Assembly: GCF_036013935.1 (NCBI RefSeq)
Contig: NZ_CP107902.1
Location: 7,659,001-7,723,000, forward strand
Reading direction: 5' to 3'
Length of the DNA stretch: 64,000 nucleotides
Origin: Streptomyces sp. NBC_00461
GTDB lineage: Bacteria > Actinomycetota > Actinomycetes > Streptomycetales > Streptomycetaceae
Shown here: piece by piece, positions 41,885 to 56,701 of the stretch
How the letters are laid out: every line of letters starts with the position of its first letter
Position numbering within the stretch: the stretch's first letter is position 1
The notes under the pieces: model-generated
Databases searched by the model: none
What the model was told of the DNA's origin: nothing
Seen by the model: only the letters and a program-made list of their open reading frames with translations
Made by a program: the position numbers and the translations under genes

Positions 41885-42688
41885 TCAGCCTCCTTGGGAG
41901 ATGACACGGCGGGCGGCCCGCCGCCACAGGAACCGGGTGAACAGGTGGAGCAGCAGGACCCAGCCGGCCTGGATCGCCAACTGCGGCCCGGCGTCGGACA
42001 GGTGGATGCGGCCCACGTACAGCGACAGCGGCACGTTGAGCGTCGCCTGGAAGGGCAGGAAGGTGCTCAGGGTCCGGAACCACCCGGGGAAGAACCACAG
42101 CGGGGCGTAGACCCCGGACATCAGGTTCTGCGCGAAGATCAGGATGAGCATCGCCGCGCTGTTGCGCACCGTCCAGAAACACATCTGGTCCAGCAGGAGC
42201 ATGACGTGGTACAGGACCAGTTGCCCGAGCAGCAGGCTGAGCAGGAACACTCCTGCCACGGCGGCCGATCCGGGTGGCTCCACGACCCCGGCCGCGAGAC
42301 ACACCGCGTAACCGGCGAGCGCCCACGCGGCCCCGTAGACCTGCTCGCCGAGGGCGCGCAGGGCGTGGTAGCGGGCGGGCGGCAGCGGGCGCAGGTACCA
42401 GTAGACGATGGTGCCGAAGTGCATGTGCTGGATGACCGTGTCCCGGCCGGCGTACTGGTCCAACTCCCGCAGCCGGGAGGCGAGTACGGCCAGCACGGCG
42501 TACGTGATGGCCTGCTCGCGGCTCATCCCGGCCGTGACGGTGGTGTGTTCGTACAGGCCGCTCCACAGCGACGCGACCAGCACCACCTGGACGGTCAGCC
42601 GGACCAGCACGGCCGTCATCCGGGGCGGGGCGTGCAACTCGCCGAGGGGGGTGACGCGGGCGGCGCGCCAGGCGTGCAGGACGGCCAC
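41885..42688 (-). CDS. ABC-2 family transporter permease, subunit A
   Basis: 267-aa permease paralogous in plan to subunit B: six predicted segments, FGTIVYWYLRPLPPARYHALRALGEQ in the first cytoplasmic loop region, and MSGVYAPLWFFPGWFRTLSTFLPFQATLNVPLSLYVG near the C-terminus. Start is GTG at 42688, 1 nt after the ATPase stop, with AAGAGG upstream. It is expected to pair with subunit B as a heterodimer. Confidence 0.88.
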   Translation of the reverse strand: MAVLHAWRAARVTPLGELHAPPRMTAVLVRLTVQVVLVASLWSGLYEHTTVTAGMSREQAITYAVLAVLASRLRELDQYAGRDTVIQHMHFGTIVYWYLRPLPPARYHALRALGEQVYGAAWALAGYAVCLAAGVVEPPGSAAVAGVFLLSLLLGQLVLYHVMLLLDQMCFWTVRNSAAMLILIFAQNLMSGVYAPLWFFPGWFRTLSTFLPFQATLNVPLSLYVGRIHLSDAGPQLAIQAGWVLLLHLFTRFLWRRAARRVISQGG

Positions 42689-42689
42689 C

Positions 42690-43697
42690 TCAGACCTCTT
42701 CCACGGCGGGGCCGGCGTGGACGTACGCCGCCCGCATCACGTCCTCCAGGTCCGCCTCGTCGATGGCGATGCCCGTCACCTCGTAGCGCTCTATGACCGC
42801 CTTGAGGGCCTGGTGGACCGTGGGGGCCTCGGGGCCGTCCGGCCCGAACACCACCTGGGGGCCGTCCTGCCGCAGCAGCGCGATGCCCGGCGGCGGTGCG
42901 ACGTCGGCGTGCCCGTCGGCGAGGGTCGCCCGCACCTGCCAGGTCGAGCCGAACCTGCGGCGGATCTCGTCCAGGGTGCCGTCCAGCACCAGCCGCCCGT
43001 GGTTGACCAGGACGACGCGCTCGGCGAGCCGCTCGACCTCGGTCATGTCGTGCGTGGTCAGCAGGACCGTACGGCCGCGTTCCTCCACCTGGTGGCGCAG
43101 GAACTCGCGGACCTGCTCCTTGACGACCACGTCCATGCCGATGGTCGGCTCGTCGAGGAAGACCACCGGCGGGTCGTGCAGCAGCGCGGCGGCCATGTCG
43201 CAGCGCACCCGCTGGCCGAGGGAGAGATGGCGCACCCGGGTGTCCCAGAACGCGGACAGTTCGAGAATGTCGTCGAACTCCCTTAGCCGGGCGGCGTGTT
43301 CGGCCTTCGGCACCTCGTAGATGTCCCGCAGGATCGCGAACGACTCGCGCACCGGCAGGTCCCACCACAGCTGGGTGCGCTGCCCGAACACCGCGCCGAT
43401 GTTACGGGCGTTGCGCTCCCGGTCCCGGTACGGCACCTCTCCCGCGACCCGGGCCTCGCCGGACGTGGGGGTGAGGATGCCGGTGAGCATCTTGATCGTG
43501 GTGGACTTGCCGGCGCCGTTCGGGCCCAGCAGGGCGAGGAGTTCGCCCGCCGCCACCTCGAAGGTGATGTCGGAGACCGCGTGCTTCACCGCTCGTTCCG
43601 GGTTGATCAGGGATCTGAGGGTGCCCGTGAGGCCTGGGCGGCGGACCGTGGTGTGGAAGGTGCGGGACAGCCCGCGGACCTCGATGGTGCCGCTCAA
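42690..43697 (-). CDS. ABC transporter ATP-binding protein (ABC-2 exporter)
   Basis: 335-aa ATPase. Walker A GPNGAGKST, signature LSLGQRVR (a Leu replaces the second residue of LSGGQ), Walker B VVFLDEPT and switch His in LTTHDM. About 80 extra residues at the C-terminus form an accessory domain, as in ABC-2 exporters of this type. Start is TTG at 43697 with GGAGGT 9 nt upstream. It follows the MFS gene after 6 nt and precedes two permeases. Export is expected, in contrast to the importer encoded upstream in the same run. Confidence 0.93.
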   Translation of the reverse strand: MSGTIEVRGLSRTFHTTVRRPGLTGTLRSLINPERAVKHAVSDITFEVAAGELLALLGPNGAGKSTTIKMLTGILTPTSGEARVAGEVPYRDRERNARNIGAVFGQRTQLWWDLPVRESFAILRDIYEVPKAEHAARLREFDDILELSAFWDTRVRHLSLGQRVRCDMAAALLHDPPVVFLDEPTIGMDVVVKEQVREFLRHQVEERGRTVLLTTHDMTEVERLAERVVLVNHGRLVLDGTLDEIRRRFGSTWQVRATLADGHADVAPPPGIALLRQDGPQVVFGPDGPEAPTVHQALKAVIERYEVTGIAIDEADLEDVMRAAYVHAGPAVEEV

Positions 43698-43703
43698 ATC
43701 GAC

Positions 43704-47767
<4,064 letters not shown>

Positions 47768-48634
47768 TCAGCCCTTGATACCGGTCTGCGCGATCCCCTG
47801 CACCAGCCAGCGCTGGAGGAAGAGGAACACGAACACCAGGGGCAGGATGGAAACGGCGGTGGCCATGAAGATCAGATGGAAGTTGACGGTCTGGTTGGTC
47901 ATGAAGGAGGACAGCGCGATCTGGACGGTCCAGGAGCTCGGGTCCTGGCCGATGACCAGCGGCCACAGGAAGGAGTTCCAGGCGCTGATGAACGTGATCG
48001 TGGCGATCGCCGCGAAGAAGTTCAGCGAGTTGGGTACGACGATCCGCCAGTACGCGCCCCAGTAGCCGAGTCCGTCCACGCGTGCCGCCTCCTCCAGCTC
48101 CTTGGGGAACCCCAGGAAGTACTGCCGGAACAGGAAGCAGGTGAAACCACTGAACAGGCCCGGAATGATCAGACCGCGGTAGGTGTCCACCCAGCCGAGG
48201 GACGAGACCAGCACGAAGCTCGGCACGAAGGTGACGGCGGTCGGGACCATCAGGGTCGCCAGGACGGCGTAGAAGACCTTGTTGGCGTGCTTGTACGGGA
48301 TGCGGGCCAGGCCGTAGCCGGCCAGGGAGCACACCAGGAGGGTGCCGAGCGTCGTCAGGACGGCGACCACCAGCGAGTTGAACATGGAGCGACCGAACTC
48401 GACCGTGGGGTCGTCGAACAGTTCGGAGATGTTGCCCCACTGGAAGGAGGGCAGCAGCTTCCAGTTCTCGCCCGTGATCTCCGGGTCGGTGGAGAGAGCG
48501 TTGCGGAAGATCAGGTAGAAGGGGATCAGAAAGAGCAGGGCGGCGACGCCGACGGCGACGTACAGTCCCGTGTTCCCGAGGGCGCCCCGGTTCTTCCTGC
48601 GCTGCTTGCCGACCTGAGGTGCGGTGGAGGTCAC
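47768..48634 (-). CDS. Carbohydrate ABC transporter permease (MalG type), galactoside importer
   Basis: 288-aa inner-membrane subunit with six predicted segments. The EAA loop reads ELEEAARVDGLGYWGAYWRI and the C-terminus RWLVQGIAQTGIKG is typical of MalG. Start is GTG at 48634, overlapping the stop of the partner permease (GTGA), with GGAGG 4 nt upstream. It is followed by beta-galactosidase, which links the importer to galactosides. Confidence 0.93.
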   Translation of the reverse strand: MTSTAPQVGKQRRKNRGALGNTGLYVAVGVAALLFLIPFYLIFRNALSTDPEITGENWKLLPSFQWGNISELFDDPTVEFGRSMFNSLVVAVLTTLGTLLVCSLAGYGLARIPYKHANKVFYAVLATLMVPTAVTFVPSFVLVSSLGWVDTYRGLIIPGLFSGFTCFLFRQYFLGFPKELEEAARVDGLGYWGAYWRIVVPNSLNFFAAIATITFISAWNSFLWPLVIGQDPSSWTVQIALSSFMTNQTVNFHLIFMATAVSILPLVFVFLFLQRWLVQGIAQTGIKG

Positions 48635-49596
48635 TTGTCCTCCCCCCTTCCGAAGCCCATGAACTTGCCCTGGAGCAGGGTGACGAGGCAGATGAGCAAC
48701 GACAGGATGACCGCGCCCGCGCTGCCGGCGCCGTAGTCCTGGCTCGTGCCGAGGGCTGTCTTGTACAGCTCCATGAGTGGTGTCTGGGCCCAGGTGGCCT
48801 TCTGCCCGACGATGTTGAAGAACTCGTCGAACGCCTGGTACGCGGCGACGAGCAGCAGCAGGATCACCGCGGTCGAGGTGGCCCGCAACTGCGGCAGCGT
48901 GATGTGCCGGAAGGTCTGCCAGCCGGGCTTGGCGCCGTCGATGGCGGCGGCCTCGTACAGCTCTGCCGGGATGTTCTGCAGCGCCGCCAGGAACAGGATC
49001 ATGTAGAAGCCGGACTGGATCCACAGCCGCAGGCTCACGATGACCAGCCAGTACCAGGGCGGGCTGGGATTGGACAGGTAGGCGATGTTGTCGACGCCGA
49101 ACCAGCCGAGGACCGTGTTCGCCAGGCCGAAGCGGACGCCGCTGAAGATGGACATCTTCCAGATCAGCGCGGCGGCGACGTAGGAGACGGCGGTCGGCAG
49201 GAAGAACACCGAGCGGAAGAACGCCCGCATGAACCGCAGTCGGTTGACCAGCAGCGCCAGCCCCAGCGACAGCGCCCAGGTGGTCGGCACGATGAACGCG
49301 GCGAACACGGTGAACGTCAGCAGCGAGTCGGGGAACTCGCTGTTGGTCAGGATCTGCTTGTAGTTCTCGAAGCCGGTGAAATGGCTCGGCGTGACGGTGT
49401 AGCGCGCGTCGAAGAAGCTGAGCCAGACGCTCCAGCCGATCGGCACGAAGACGAAGATCGCCAGGCCGAAGAGGAACGGCCCGGTGAAGAGCCAGAAGTT
49501 GAGGGTGGGGTTGCCCCGCAGGCCCCGCCGCGGCCGGGTCTTGGAGACCTTGGCCGGGGCGGGCTGGGCGACCCCGCGCGTGGTGGTGGTCGACAT
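48631..49596 (-). CDS. Carbohydrate ABC transporter permease (MalF type), galactoside importer
   Basis: 321-aa subunit. A basic Thr/Arg-rich N-tail is followed by six predicted segments. The EAA loop reads ELYEAAAIDGAKPGWQTFRHI. It starts 20 nt after the binding-protein stop and overlaps the second permease by 4 nt. Confidence 0.93.
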   Translation of the reverse strand: MSTTTTRGVAQPAPAKVSKTRPRRGLRGNPTLNFWLFTGPFLFGLAIFVFVPIGWSVWLSFFDARYTVTPSHFTGFENYKQILTNSEFPDSLLTFTVFAAFIVPTTWALSLGLALLVNRLRFMRAFFRSVFFLPTAVSYVAAALIWKMSIFSGVRFGLANTVLGWFGVDNIAYLSNPSPPWYWLVIVSLRLWIQSGFYMILFLAALQNIPAELYEAAAIDGAKPGWQTFRHITLPQLRATSTAVILLLLVAAYQAFDEFFNIVGQKATWAQTPLMELYKTALGTSQDYGAGSAGAVILSLLICLVTLLQGKFMGFGRGEDK

Positions 49597-49616
49597 GTCG
49601 TGGTCTTCCCGGCGGC

Positions 49617-50882
49617 CTATCCGAACAGCTTCTTGAGTTCGACGTTGACCTTCTTGTCGCAGGTGTCGAGCGCCGCCTCCGGGTTGCCGTTCTTACGGAC
49701 GGAGGACGCGAGCACCTCGGCGAACGCGGTCTGCATGGTCTGGTCGTAGGAGATGTTGTCGAAGTGGCCGTAGTCGGTGAAGAGCTTGACGCCCTCAGCC
49801 GGCAGGCCGGACTTGAGCTTGGTGGCCGAGGCCGCGATCGACGTGCGCGGCGGGATGTGGAAGCCGTACGACGTCGCCCAGTCCTCCTGGTACTTCTTCT
49901 GGTCGATCCACAGCCACTTGACGTACTCCTTGGCCGCGTCGACGTTCTTGCCCTTGGCGTTGACGAACATCGACCAGCCGCCGTTGTAGACCGACTGCTT
50001 GCCGCTGCTGCCGATCTTCGGGAAGGGGAAGATGCCGAGGTCGTCGCCGAGCGCCTTCTGCATGGCCGGCATGGACCACATGCCGCCCCACTGGATGGCA
50101 CACAGACCCTGGTTGAGCGAGGACGGGTCCCAGAAGTCGGTGGGCGCGTCGAGGAGCACGTTGCCGCTGGTGAACAGCTTGCGGAGCTGCGTGAGGCCCT
50201 CGACGACGCCGTCCGTGTGGTAGCCGATCTTGTTGTTCGCGTCGATGGTCTCGGCGCCGGCCGAGAAGATGAGGACGTTCTGTATCGCGGTGAAGTCGTT
50301 GCCGAGGAAGACGCCCTTGACCTTGTTGGTGGTGAGTTTGGCGGCGGCCTCGACCAGCTCTTCGAGGGTGGTGGGGACGTCGACCTTGGCCTTCTCCAGC
50401 ATCGACTTGCGGTAGTAGAAGAACTGCGGGTCGTCGATCATCCGGACGCCGTAGATCTTGCCGTCGACCGTGTGCGACTTGATGTCGGCCGGGTTGAAGT
50501 CGTCCTTGACCGGGTCGATGATGTCGCTGAGGTCGGCCACCTGACCGCTCTTGACCATCTGCAGCTGCGGGTGGAACTCGAAGACGTCGGGCGCCTTGCT
50601 GGTGAGCAGGGCCGCGAAGAGCGCGGACTCGAAGTTGTTGCCCGTGATCCAGTTGGTGCTGACGTTGGCCTTCTTGTACGCGGCCGCGTACCGCTTGATG
50701 GCCTGCTCCGTGCCGGCCTCGCCGTAGGCGTGGAAGTACTGGGTGAGCTGCTCGCCCGAACCCGACCCGCCCCCGCGCCCGTTGTTGCTTCCGCACGCGG
50801 CAAGGGTGCCTGCGGCGGCCATGCCTGCGGCGGCCCGGAAGATTGACCGGCGGGACCAGTTGTTGTTGCTCAATGCCGACAT
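49617..50882 (-). CDS. Galactoside ABC transporter substrate-binding lipoprotein
   Basis: 421-aa solute-binding protein. The twin-arginine region NWSRRSIFRAAAG and the lipobox TLAAC show export and lipidation. The ATG at 50882 is preceded by GGACG; a longer in-frame ATG at 50954 would put 24 Arg-rich residues before the signal and is unlikely. It is the first gene of the importer-GH2 operon. The motif at 50995-51010, shared with the ROK promoter, suggests control by the ROK protein at 53000-54247. The likely ligand is a beta-1,6-galacto-oligosaccharide made by the GH30 enzyme. Confidence 0.92.
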   Translation of the reverse strand: MSALSNNNWSRRSIFRAAAGMAAAGTLAACGSNNGRGGGSGSGEQLTQYFHAYGEAGTEQAIKRYAAAYKKANVSTNWITGNNFESALFAALLTSKAPDVFEFHPQLQMVKSGQVADLSDIIDPVKDDFNPADIKSHTVDGKIYGVRMIDDPQFFYYRKSMLEKAKVDVPTTLEELVEAAAKLTTNKVKGVFLGNDFTAIQNVLIFSAGAETIDANNKIGYHTDGVVEGLTQLRKLFTSGNVLLDAPTDFWDPSSLNQGLCAIQWGGMWSMPAMQKALGDDLGIFPFPKIGSSGKQSVYNGGWSMFVNAKGKNVDAAKEYVKWLWIDQKKYQEDWATSYGFHIPPRTSIAASATKLKSGLPAEGVKLFTDYGHFDNISYDQTMQTAFAEVLASSVRKNGNPEAALDTCDKKVNVELKKLFG

Positions 50883-50994
50883 GCTGACGTCCTTGTCTCG
50901 ATTCCGGCTGCGACTGAGGCTGCGGCTCCACGGCTTCAGTGCTGGGTGGCTCAAATTGCGTTGCGGTGCGGGGACGTTAACCTTCGGCTAAGCC

Positions 50995-51010
50995 TTCGGC
51001 AAGGGGTTGG
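50995..51010. promoter_or_regulatory. ROK-site candidate TTCGGCAAGGGGTTGG
   Basis: Matches 54327-54342 (TTCGACAAGGGGTTAG) at 14 of 16 positions. It lies 113 bp upstream of the binding-protein ATG. CCTTCGGC is also directly repeated at 50981 and 50993. Confidence 0.5.
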
Positions 51011-51143
51011 ACGAAGTCTGCTCGAAGCGTTGTCTGCGGTTCGGGATGCCGAACAGGGGGATGTGCAAGGGGTTTTGGGGCCGCCGGTTCAGGGGTGGCC
51101 GGCGGCCCTCGGACAGCGGGTTTCCCCGGAGTTCTCTACAGTG

Positions 51144-52982
51144 TCACTGCCTGCTCCAAGCCTCGTTGGTCCCGCCGTTGCAGCTGTAGAGGATCACCCT
51201 GCTGCCGTCGGTGGTCGCCTGTCCGCTGACGTCCAGGCACTTGCCGGACGCCTCGCTGAGGATCTGGCCGTTGGCGTTGAGCAGCCAGCGCTGGCCGGCC
51301 TCACCGGTGTACTTCGCGGCCGTCGTCAGCCCCGAACCTCCCGCCGTCAGATAGCCGTTCGCGCCCTTCAGAGCGCCCTTGGCGTCGTACGACCAGGACT
51401 GCCCGTCGCCGCTCGTGCAGGTGCCGATCGCGGCCCCGGAGGCGTCCGCGGTCAGGCACTTCCCGGACTGCTTGCCCTGGAGTGCGCCCGTGACCGCCGA
51501 ACTCCCGTGACCCTTCTGGTCGAAGACGTACGTCGTGATGGAGCGGGCCGCGAGGGTCGTCGTGGCCGTTCCCGCGCGTACCGACGGCCTGGCCACCTTG
51601 GCCCAGTCCTCGGTGGCCGACGTCCGCACGGCCTGCGAGGCCCGTGCCGGCGACCTGCCGTTGAAGTGCAGGCTCAGCGGTGTGTCGGTGGTGTTGTGGT
51701 TGTTGACCACCACTACCCACGTGCCGTTGCTGTCGTAGCTCGACACCTCGACACCGTCGGGCGCCCCGGTCACGTTGTGCGCGACCGAGCCCGGCAGGAC
51801 GAACTTGCTGTACTGGCCGAGCGCGTAGTACCGCTTGGTGAAGTACAGCTTCTGGTTGCCGTTCGTCGCGTAGTCGGGGTCGTAGTAGATCAGGCCGTCG
51901 TTCCAGCCCACGTCGTTCTTCTCGGTGGGGGAGGTGCCGTAGCCGCTGGCCAGGGCCACCCACCACTGGAACGCCGAGTCGTGCGAGCTGGCGAAGTCCT
52001 TGTAGATGATCCGCGACGTCAGCAGGGCGTTGTCGATGGTCGGGTCGTACTCCTGGTTCCAGCCCGTCGAGCCCTTGCCGAAGCAGCAGATCTCGCTGGC
52101 CCAGGACTTCTTGCCGACCGTTTGCGCCGTCTCGTAGACGTTGCCGAGCTGTCCGTCGTTCGGGTTGTTGTACGTGTGGTGGGCGAGCGCGGACACGTAC
52201 TGCGCCGTGCCCGGCTGCGAGATCCACTGCGGGACCTCGGACACGAACTGCGTCGTCTGGCTGGACTCGTCGGCGATGATCGACGTCTTCTGGTGCCGGG
52301 ACCGCTGCTCGGCGCCGAGCGCCCGCACGATGTCGTCGCGTTGGTCCGGCGTGACCTTCATGCCCTCCTGGCCGCAGTCGCCGAAGTCGTTGTCCGGCTC
52401 GTTGAACGGGCTGATGTAGTCGAGCTCGGTGCCCTGCTTGGCGAAGTGGTCGGTCACGTCGGCCACGTACTTGGCGTAGTCGCCCTCGTTCGCCGCCTTC
52501 AACTGGCCGCCGCAGCTCTGGCCGTTGGTCGTCCACCGAGCGGGCGCGCTGTTGACGAAGCCGATGAGGTCCTCGACACCGTACTTTGCGGCGTACTTGA
52601 GGAACGTCCGGCCGCCCTTGTCCCTGCTCCAGTCGTACGTGCCGTCGGAGTTCAGGAAGTCCTGGGCGGCGCGGGCGGGGGTGGTGACCGCGGTGCCGCC
52701 ACCGCCGATGTTGTAGCGGTACGAGCTGAGGTCCAGGCCTTGCTTCGAGAACAGCAGCTGCGCCACGCGGGCCTGGACCTCGGGCTTGAAGTGCTGCAGG
52801 TCGTTGACCCACCAGGCGCCCGACGCACCGATGTCGTCGATGGTCTGGGCGGCGTGCGGGGAGACCTCTGCCGCCGTGGGGGTGGCGGCCGCGGAGGGCG
52901 GGGCGGATATGAGGGGTCCGGTGACGGCCAGTGCGGCTGCGGCTGTCAGCAGGACCGATCTACTGCGGTGGGGGTGAGTCAC
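51144..52982 (-). CDS. GH30 endo-beta-1,6-galactanase-like enzyme with C-terminal CBM13
   Basis: About 612-aa secreted glycosidase. A signal peptide (HRSRSVLLTAAAALAVTGPLISAPPSAAA) precedes a GH30 barrel. Acid/base Glu is in SPFNEPDND and the likely nucleophile Glu in SWASEICCFG. A beta-sandwich follows (DGVEVSSYDSNGTWVVVVNN), then a ricin-B/CBM13 trefoil ending CNGGTNEAWSRQ. It resembles subfamily 5 endo-1,6-galactanases of Streptomyces, which cut arabinogalactan side chains. Start is uncertain: the GTG at 52982 has GGAAGG 7 nt upstream, while an ATG at 53003 overlaps the ROK stop (ATGA). Either way it is co-transcribed with the ROK gene. Confidence 0.87.
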   Translation of the reverse strand: MTHPHRSRSVLLTAAAALAVTGPLISAPPSAAATPTAAEVSPHAAQTIDDIGASGAWWVNDLQHFKPEVQARVAQLLFSKQGLDLSSYRYNIGGGGTAVTTPARAAQDFLNSDGTYDWSRDKGGRTFLKYAAKYGVEDLIGFVNSAPARWTTNGQSCGGQLKAANEGDYAKYVADVTDHFAKQGTELDYISPFNEPDNDFGDCGQEGMKVTPDQRDDIVRALGAEQRSRHQKTSIIADESSQTTQFVSEVPQWISQPGTAQYVSALAHHTYNNPNDGQLGNVYETAQTVGKKSWASEICCFGKGSTGWNQEYDPTIDNALLTSRIIYKDFASSHDSAFQWWVALASGYGTSPTEKNDVGWNDGLIYYDPDYATNGNQKLYFTKRYYALGQYSKFVLPGSVAHNVTGAPDGVEVSSYDSNGTWVVVVNNHNTTDTPLSLHFNGRSPARASQAVRTSATEDWAKVARPSVRAGTATTTLAARSITTYVFDQKGHGSSAVTGALQGKQSGKCLTADASGAAIGTCTSGDGQSWSYDAKGALKGANGYLTAGGSGLTTAAKYTGEAGQRWLLNANGQILSEASGKCLDVSGQATTDGSRVILYSCNGGTNEAWSRQ

Positions 52983-52999
52983 GAGCATCCCTTCCGTCG

Positions 53000-54247
53000 T
53001 CATGAAGGTCGTGCGGTACGGCTCCTGGCGGGGGTGGTGCGCTTGCCGGCCCTCTGCCCCACGGACTGCAGCGCCCCTTCGAGCGCGAACGTGGCCGCGC
53101 CCAGGCACACCGGGTCGGTGGGGATGGGGGAGAGGACGATCTCGGTGGCGGCCATCGGCCGCGGCAGCGCGTGCCGGGCGACTGCCTCGCGCACCTCCGT
53201 GACCAGGGGCTCGCCGAGGGCGGAGGCGACCCAGCTGCTGAGCACGACCACCTCGGGGTTGAACAGGTTGACCAGGTCGGCGATGCCTGCGCCGAGGTAC
53301 TTGACGGTGTCGCGGACCACCTTCAGCGCCACCGGGTCGTTGTCGCGCAGCCCCTGGGCCAGCGCGGCGATGGTGGCCGTCTGGTCCTCCGGGTGCAGCA
53401 GCGCGCTGTCGGGGCTGAGCTCCCGCAGGTTCAGCATGATTCCGGACGCGCCGACGTAGGCCTCCACGCAGCCGTGCTTGCCGCAGCGGCACAGCCTTCC
53501 GTCCAGGACGATCGTGGTGTGGCCCCACTCGCCGGCGCTGTTGCTCACGCCCCGGTGCAGGCCGCCGCCCAGCACCAGTCCGGCGCCCACACCGGTTCCG
53601 AGGTTGACCACCACGGCGTCCCCGCGCCCGCGCGCGGCCCCGAACCACAGCTCGGCCACCGCGGAGGCGCGCAGCGGGTTGTCCAGGTACAGGGGGTAGG
53701 CGATGTACTCGGTGAGCAGGTCGAGCAGCGGCACGTCGTGCCAGTCCCAGTTCGGCGCGTACTCCGAGACGCCGGTCGCGCGGTCCACCTGTCCGGGCAC
53801 GCTCACGCCGACGCCGAGCACCCGCGCGCCCTCGATCCCGGCCTGCGCGACCACCGAGCCGACGGCGGCGGCGACATGGCTGACCACCTGCTCGGGGAGG
53901 CTCTCGCCGGGGCGCATGTCCTCGTCGGCGCGGGCGAGCACGTTCAGCGCGAGGTCGAACAGCTCGACATGGACGTATGTCTCCGCGATGTCCACGCCGA
54001 TCAACGCGCCCCCCGACGCGTTGACGGCCACGAGGCCCCGGGGGCGGCCGCCCGCCGAGTCCTCGAATCCGACCTCCGTGATCATCCGCAGATCGAGGAG
54101 CTCGCCGACCAGCGTGGCGACCGTGGCGAGGCTCAGCCCGGTGGCGGCCGCCAGCTCCTGCCGAGAGGTGGGAGACTGGGCGATGATCTGGCGCAGCACC
54201 TCGTAGCGGTTCGCGGTGCGGATGTCACGTGATGTGCCGCGCTTCAT
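53000..54247 (-). CDS. ROK-family transcriptional regulator (XylR/NagC type)
   Basis: 415-aa repressor. N-terminal winged HTH (RQELAAATGLSLATVATLVGELLDLRMI, about 30-57) is followed by the ROK sugar-kinase-like domain with GVDIAETYVHVELFD, NLGTGVGAGLVLGG, and the zinc motif CRCGKHGCVEAYV. It probably binds a sugar released by the neighbouring galactan enzymes. The ATG at 54247 has AAGGGGAG upstream. It lies upstream of and runs into the GH30 gene. The repeated TTCGRCAAGGGGTTRG motif in its own promoter and in front of the galactoside importer suggests autoregulation plus control of the importer. Confidence 0.93.
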   Translation of the reverse strand: MKRGTSRDIRTANRYEVLRQIIAQSPTSRQELAAATGLSLATVATLVGELLDLRMITEVGFEDSAGGRPRGLVAVNASGGALIGVDIAETYVHVELFDLALNVLARADEDMRPGESLPEQVVSHVAAAVGSVVAQAGIEGARVLGVGVSVPGQVDRATGVSEYAPNWDWHDVPLLDLLTEYIAYPLYLDNPLRASAVAELWFGAARGRGDAVVVNLGTGVGAGLVLGGGLHRGVSNSAGEWGHTTIVLDGRLCRCGKHGCVEAYVGASGIMLNLRELSPDSALLHPEDQTATIAALAQGLRDNDPVALKVVRDTVKYLGAGIADLVNLFNPEVVVLSSWVASALGEPLVTEVREAVARHALPRPMAATEIVLSPIPTDPVCLGAATFALEGALQSVGQRAGKRTTPARSRTARPS

Positions 54248-54326
54248 CGAGCTCCCCTTGCTGCCGAACGTGCGGACCGGGGCACGTCGGCTCCGGCGCG
54301 GCGCAAATCTATGGGCTCCGGTGACT

Positions 54327-54343
54327 TTCGACAAGGGGTTAGG
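54327..54343. promoter_or_regulatory. ROK-site candidate TTCGACAAGGGGTTAGG
   Basis: It lies 80 bp upstream of the ROK start and is shared with 50995-51010. The motif sits inside a larger inverted repeat, ACTTTC (54324-54329) and GAAAGT (54356-54361). Confidence 0.5.
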
Positions 54344-54428
54344 AAAGGGGTTTGAGAAAGTCCGGACCCGATGGACCGCGCCGCGCGGCCTGCACGAAGG
54401 CGTTGGCGGAGATCAATCGGCGATCAGC

Positions 54429-54463
54429 GGTGGCTGGTGGCTGGTGGCTGGTGGCTGGTGGCC
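54429..54463. repeat. 7-bp tandem repeat GGTGGCT, 5 copies
   Basis: Four exact GGTGGCT units and one GGTGGCC. They lie just after the 3' end of the alditol oxidase gene (stop at 54484), with CGATCAGC on each side (54421-54428 and near 54480). Confidence 0.85.
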
Positions 54464-54483
54464 GGTGAGCGGTCAGTGGGCGA

Positions 54484-55779
<1,296 letters not shown>

Positions 55780-55967
55780 TCATTTGCCGCCGACACGATA
55801 GAGAGCGTTTTCCACACGGTTTCCGCGACCTCGTGCGGTGCGCCGTCGCAATTCTCCAGCGCTGAAGGCGGCTATTCTCCTGCGGATTTCGTTGTCCTGG
55901 CGTGCGACAGAGGCTGATCACGCAACTCTCTGGCGATTTCGCCGCGATATCAGTAGTCTGCGGGCCC

Positions 55968-56642
55968 ATGGTCCCTGAACCACTGCCCGCTGCCCTTCCC
56001 CGGACCGAGCTGACCCGTCACCGCCGTCTGCGCGAGCAGGGCAGCCTGGAGCGGGCCGATCTGGACGCGATCCTCGATGCCGGGTTCGTCTGCCATCTGG
56101 GAGTGGTGGTCGAGGGGCGGCCACTGGTCGTGCCGACGGTCTTCGGGCGCGACCGGCGGCAGCTCTATCTGCACGGCTCCGTGGCCAGCCGCAGCCTCGC
56201 GGGCGGCACCCCGGTGTGCGTCACCGTCACGCACGTCGACGGCCTGGTTCTGGCCCGCTCGGTCTTCGAGCACGGCGTGAACTACCGCAGCGCGATGATC
56301 CACGGCGAGGCCCGCAAGGTCACCGACCCCGAGGAGAAGCTGGCAGGCCTGCGCCGTCTCACCGAGCAGGCGACACCGGGCCAGTGGCAGTACGCCCGCC
56401 GGCCGAACCGCAAGGAACTCGCCGCCACCACTCTCCTCGCCCTCTCCCTCGAAGAGGCCTCGGTCAAGATCCGCACCGGCCCGCCCGACGACGGCGACAG
56501 CGACGACGCGGCCCTCGGCGTCTGGGCCGGCACCCTGCCCCTGGCCTCGGCCTGGGGCGCCCCCGTACCCGACCCCCAGCTCCCGCCCGGCATTCCCGTA
56601 CCGGGACACATCGCGCGCCGCGAGGGGACCCGGCACGGCTGA
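55968..56642 (+). CDS. Pyridoxamine 5'-phosphate oxidase-like (split-barrel flavin) protein
   Basis: 224-aa protein of the FMN-binding split beta-barrel superfamily. AGFVCHLGVVVEGRPLVVPTVFGRDRRQLYLHGSVASRSL and GLVLARSVFEHGVNYRSAMIHGEARKVTDPEEK are the usual core. The N-terminal ELTRHRRLREQGSLERADLDAILDAG is typical of a large actinobacterial group. The flavin ligand and reaction are not shown. The ATG at 55968 has no ribosome site, and TAGTCT lies 8 nt before it, so the mRNA may be leaderless. The radical SAM gene follows after 59 nt on the same strand. Confidence 0.85.
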   Translation: MVPEPLPAALPRTELTRHRRLREQGSLERADLDAILDAGFVCHLGVVVEGRPLVVPTVFGRDRRQLYLHGSVASRSLAGGTPVCVTVTHVDGLVLARSVFEHGVNYRSAMIHGEARKVTDPEEKLAGLRRLTEQATPGQWQYARRPNRKELAATTLLALSLEEASVKIRTGPPDDGDSDDAALGVWAGTLPLASAWGAPVPDPQLPPGIPVPGHIARREGTRHG

Positions 56643-56701
56643 CACCCGGGCGAAGGCATACCGTGAGGAGTCGAACGCCTGAGCCGGGAGGAGAGATCTG
56701 G

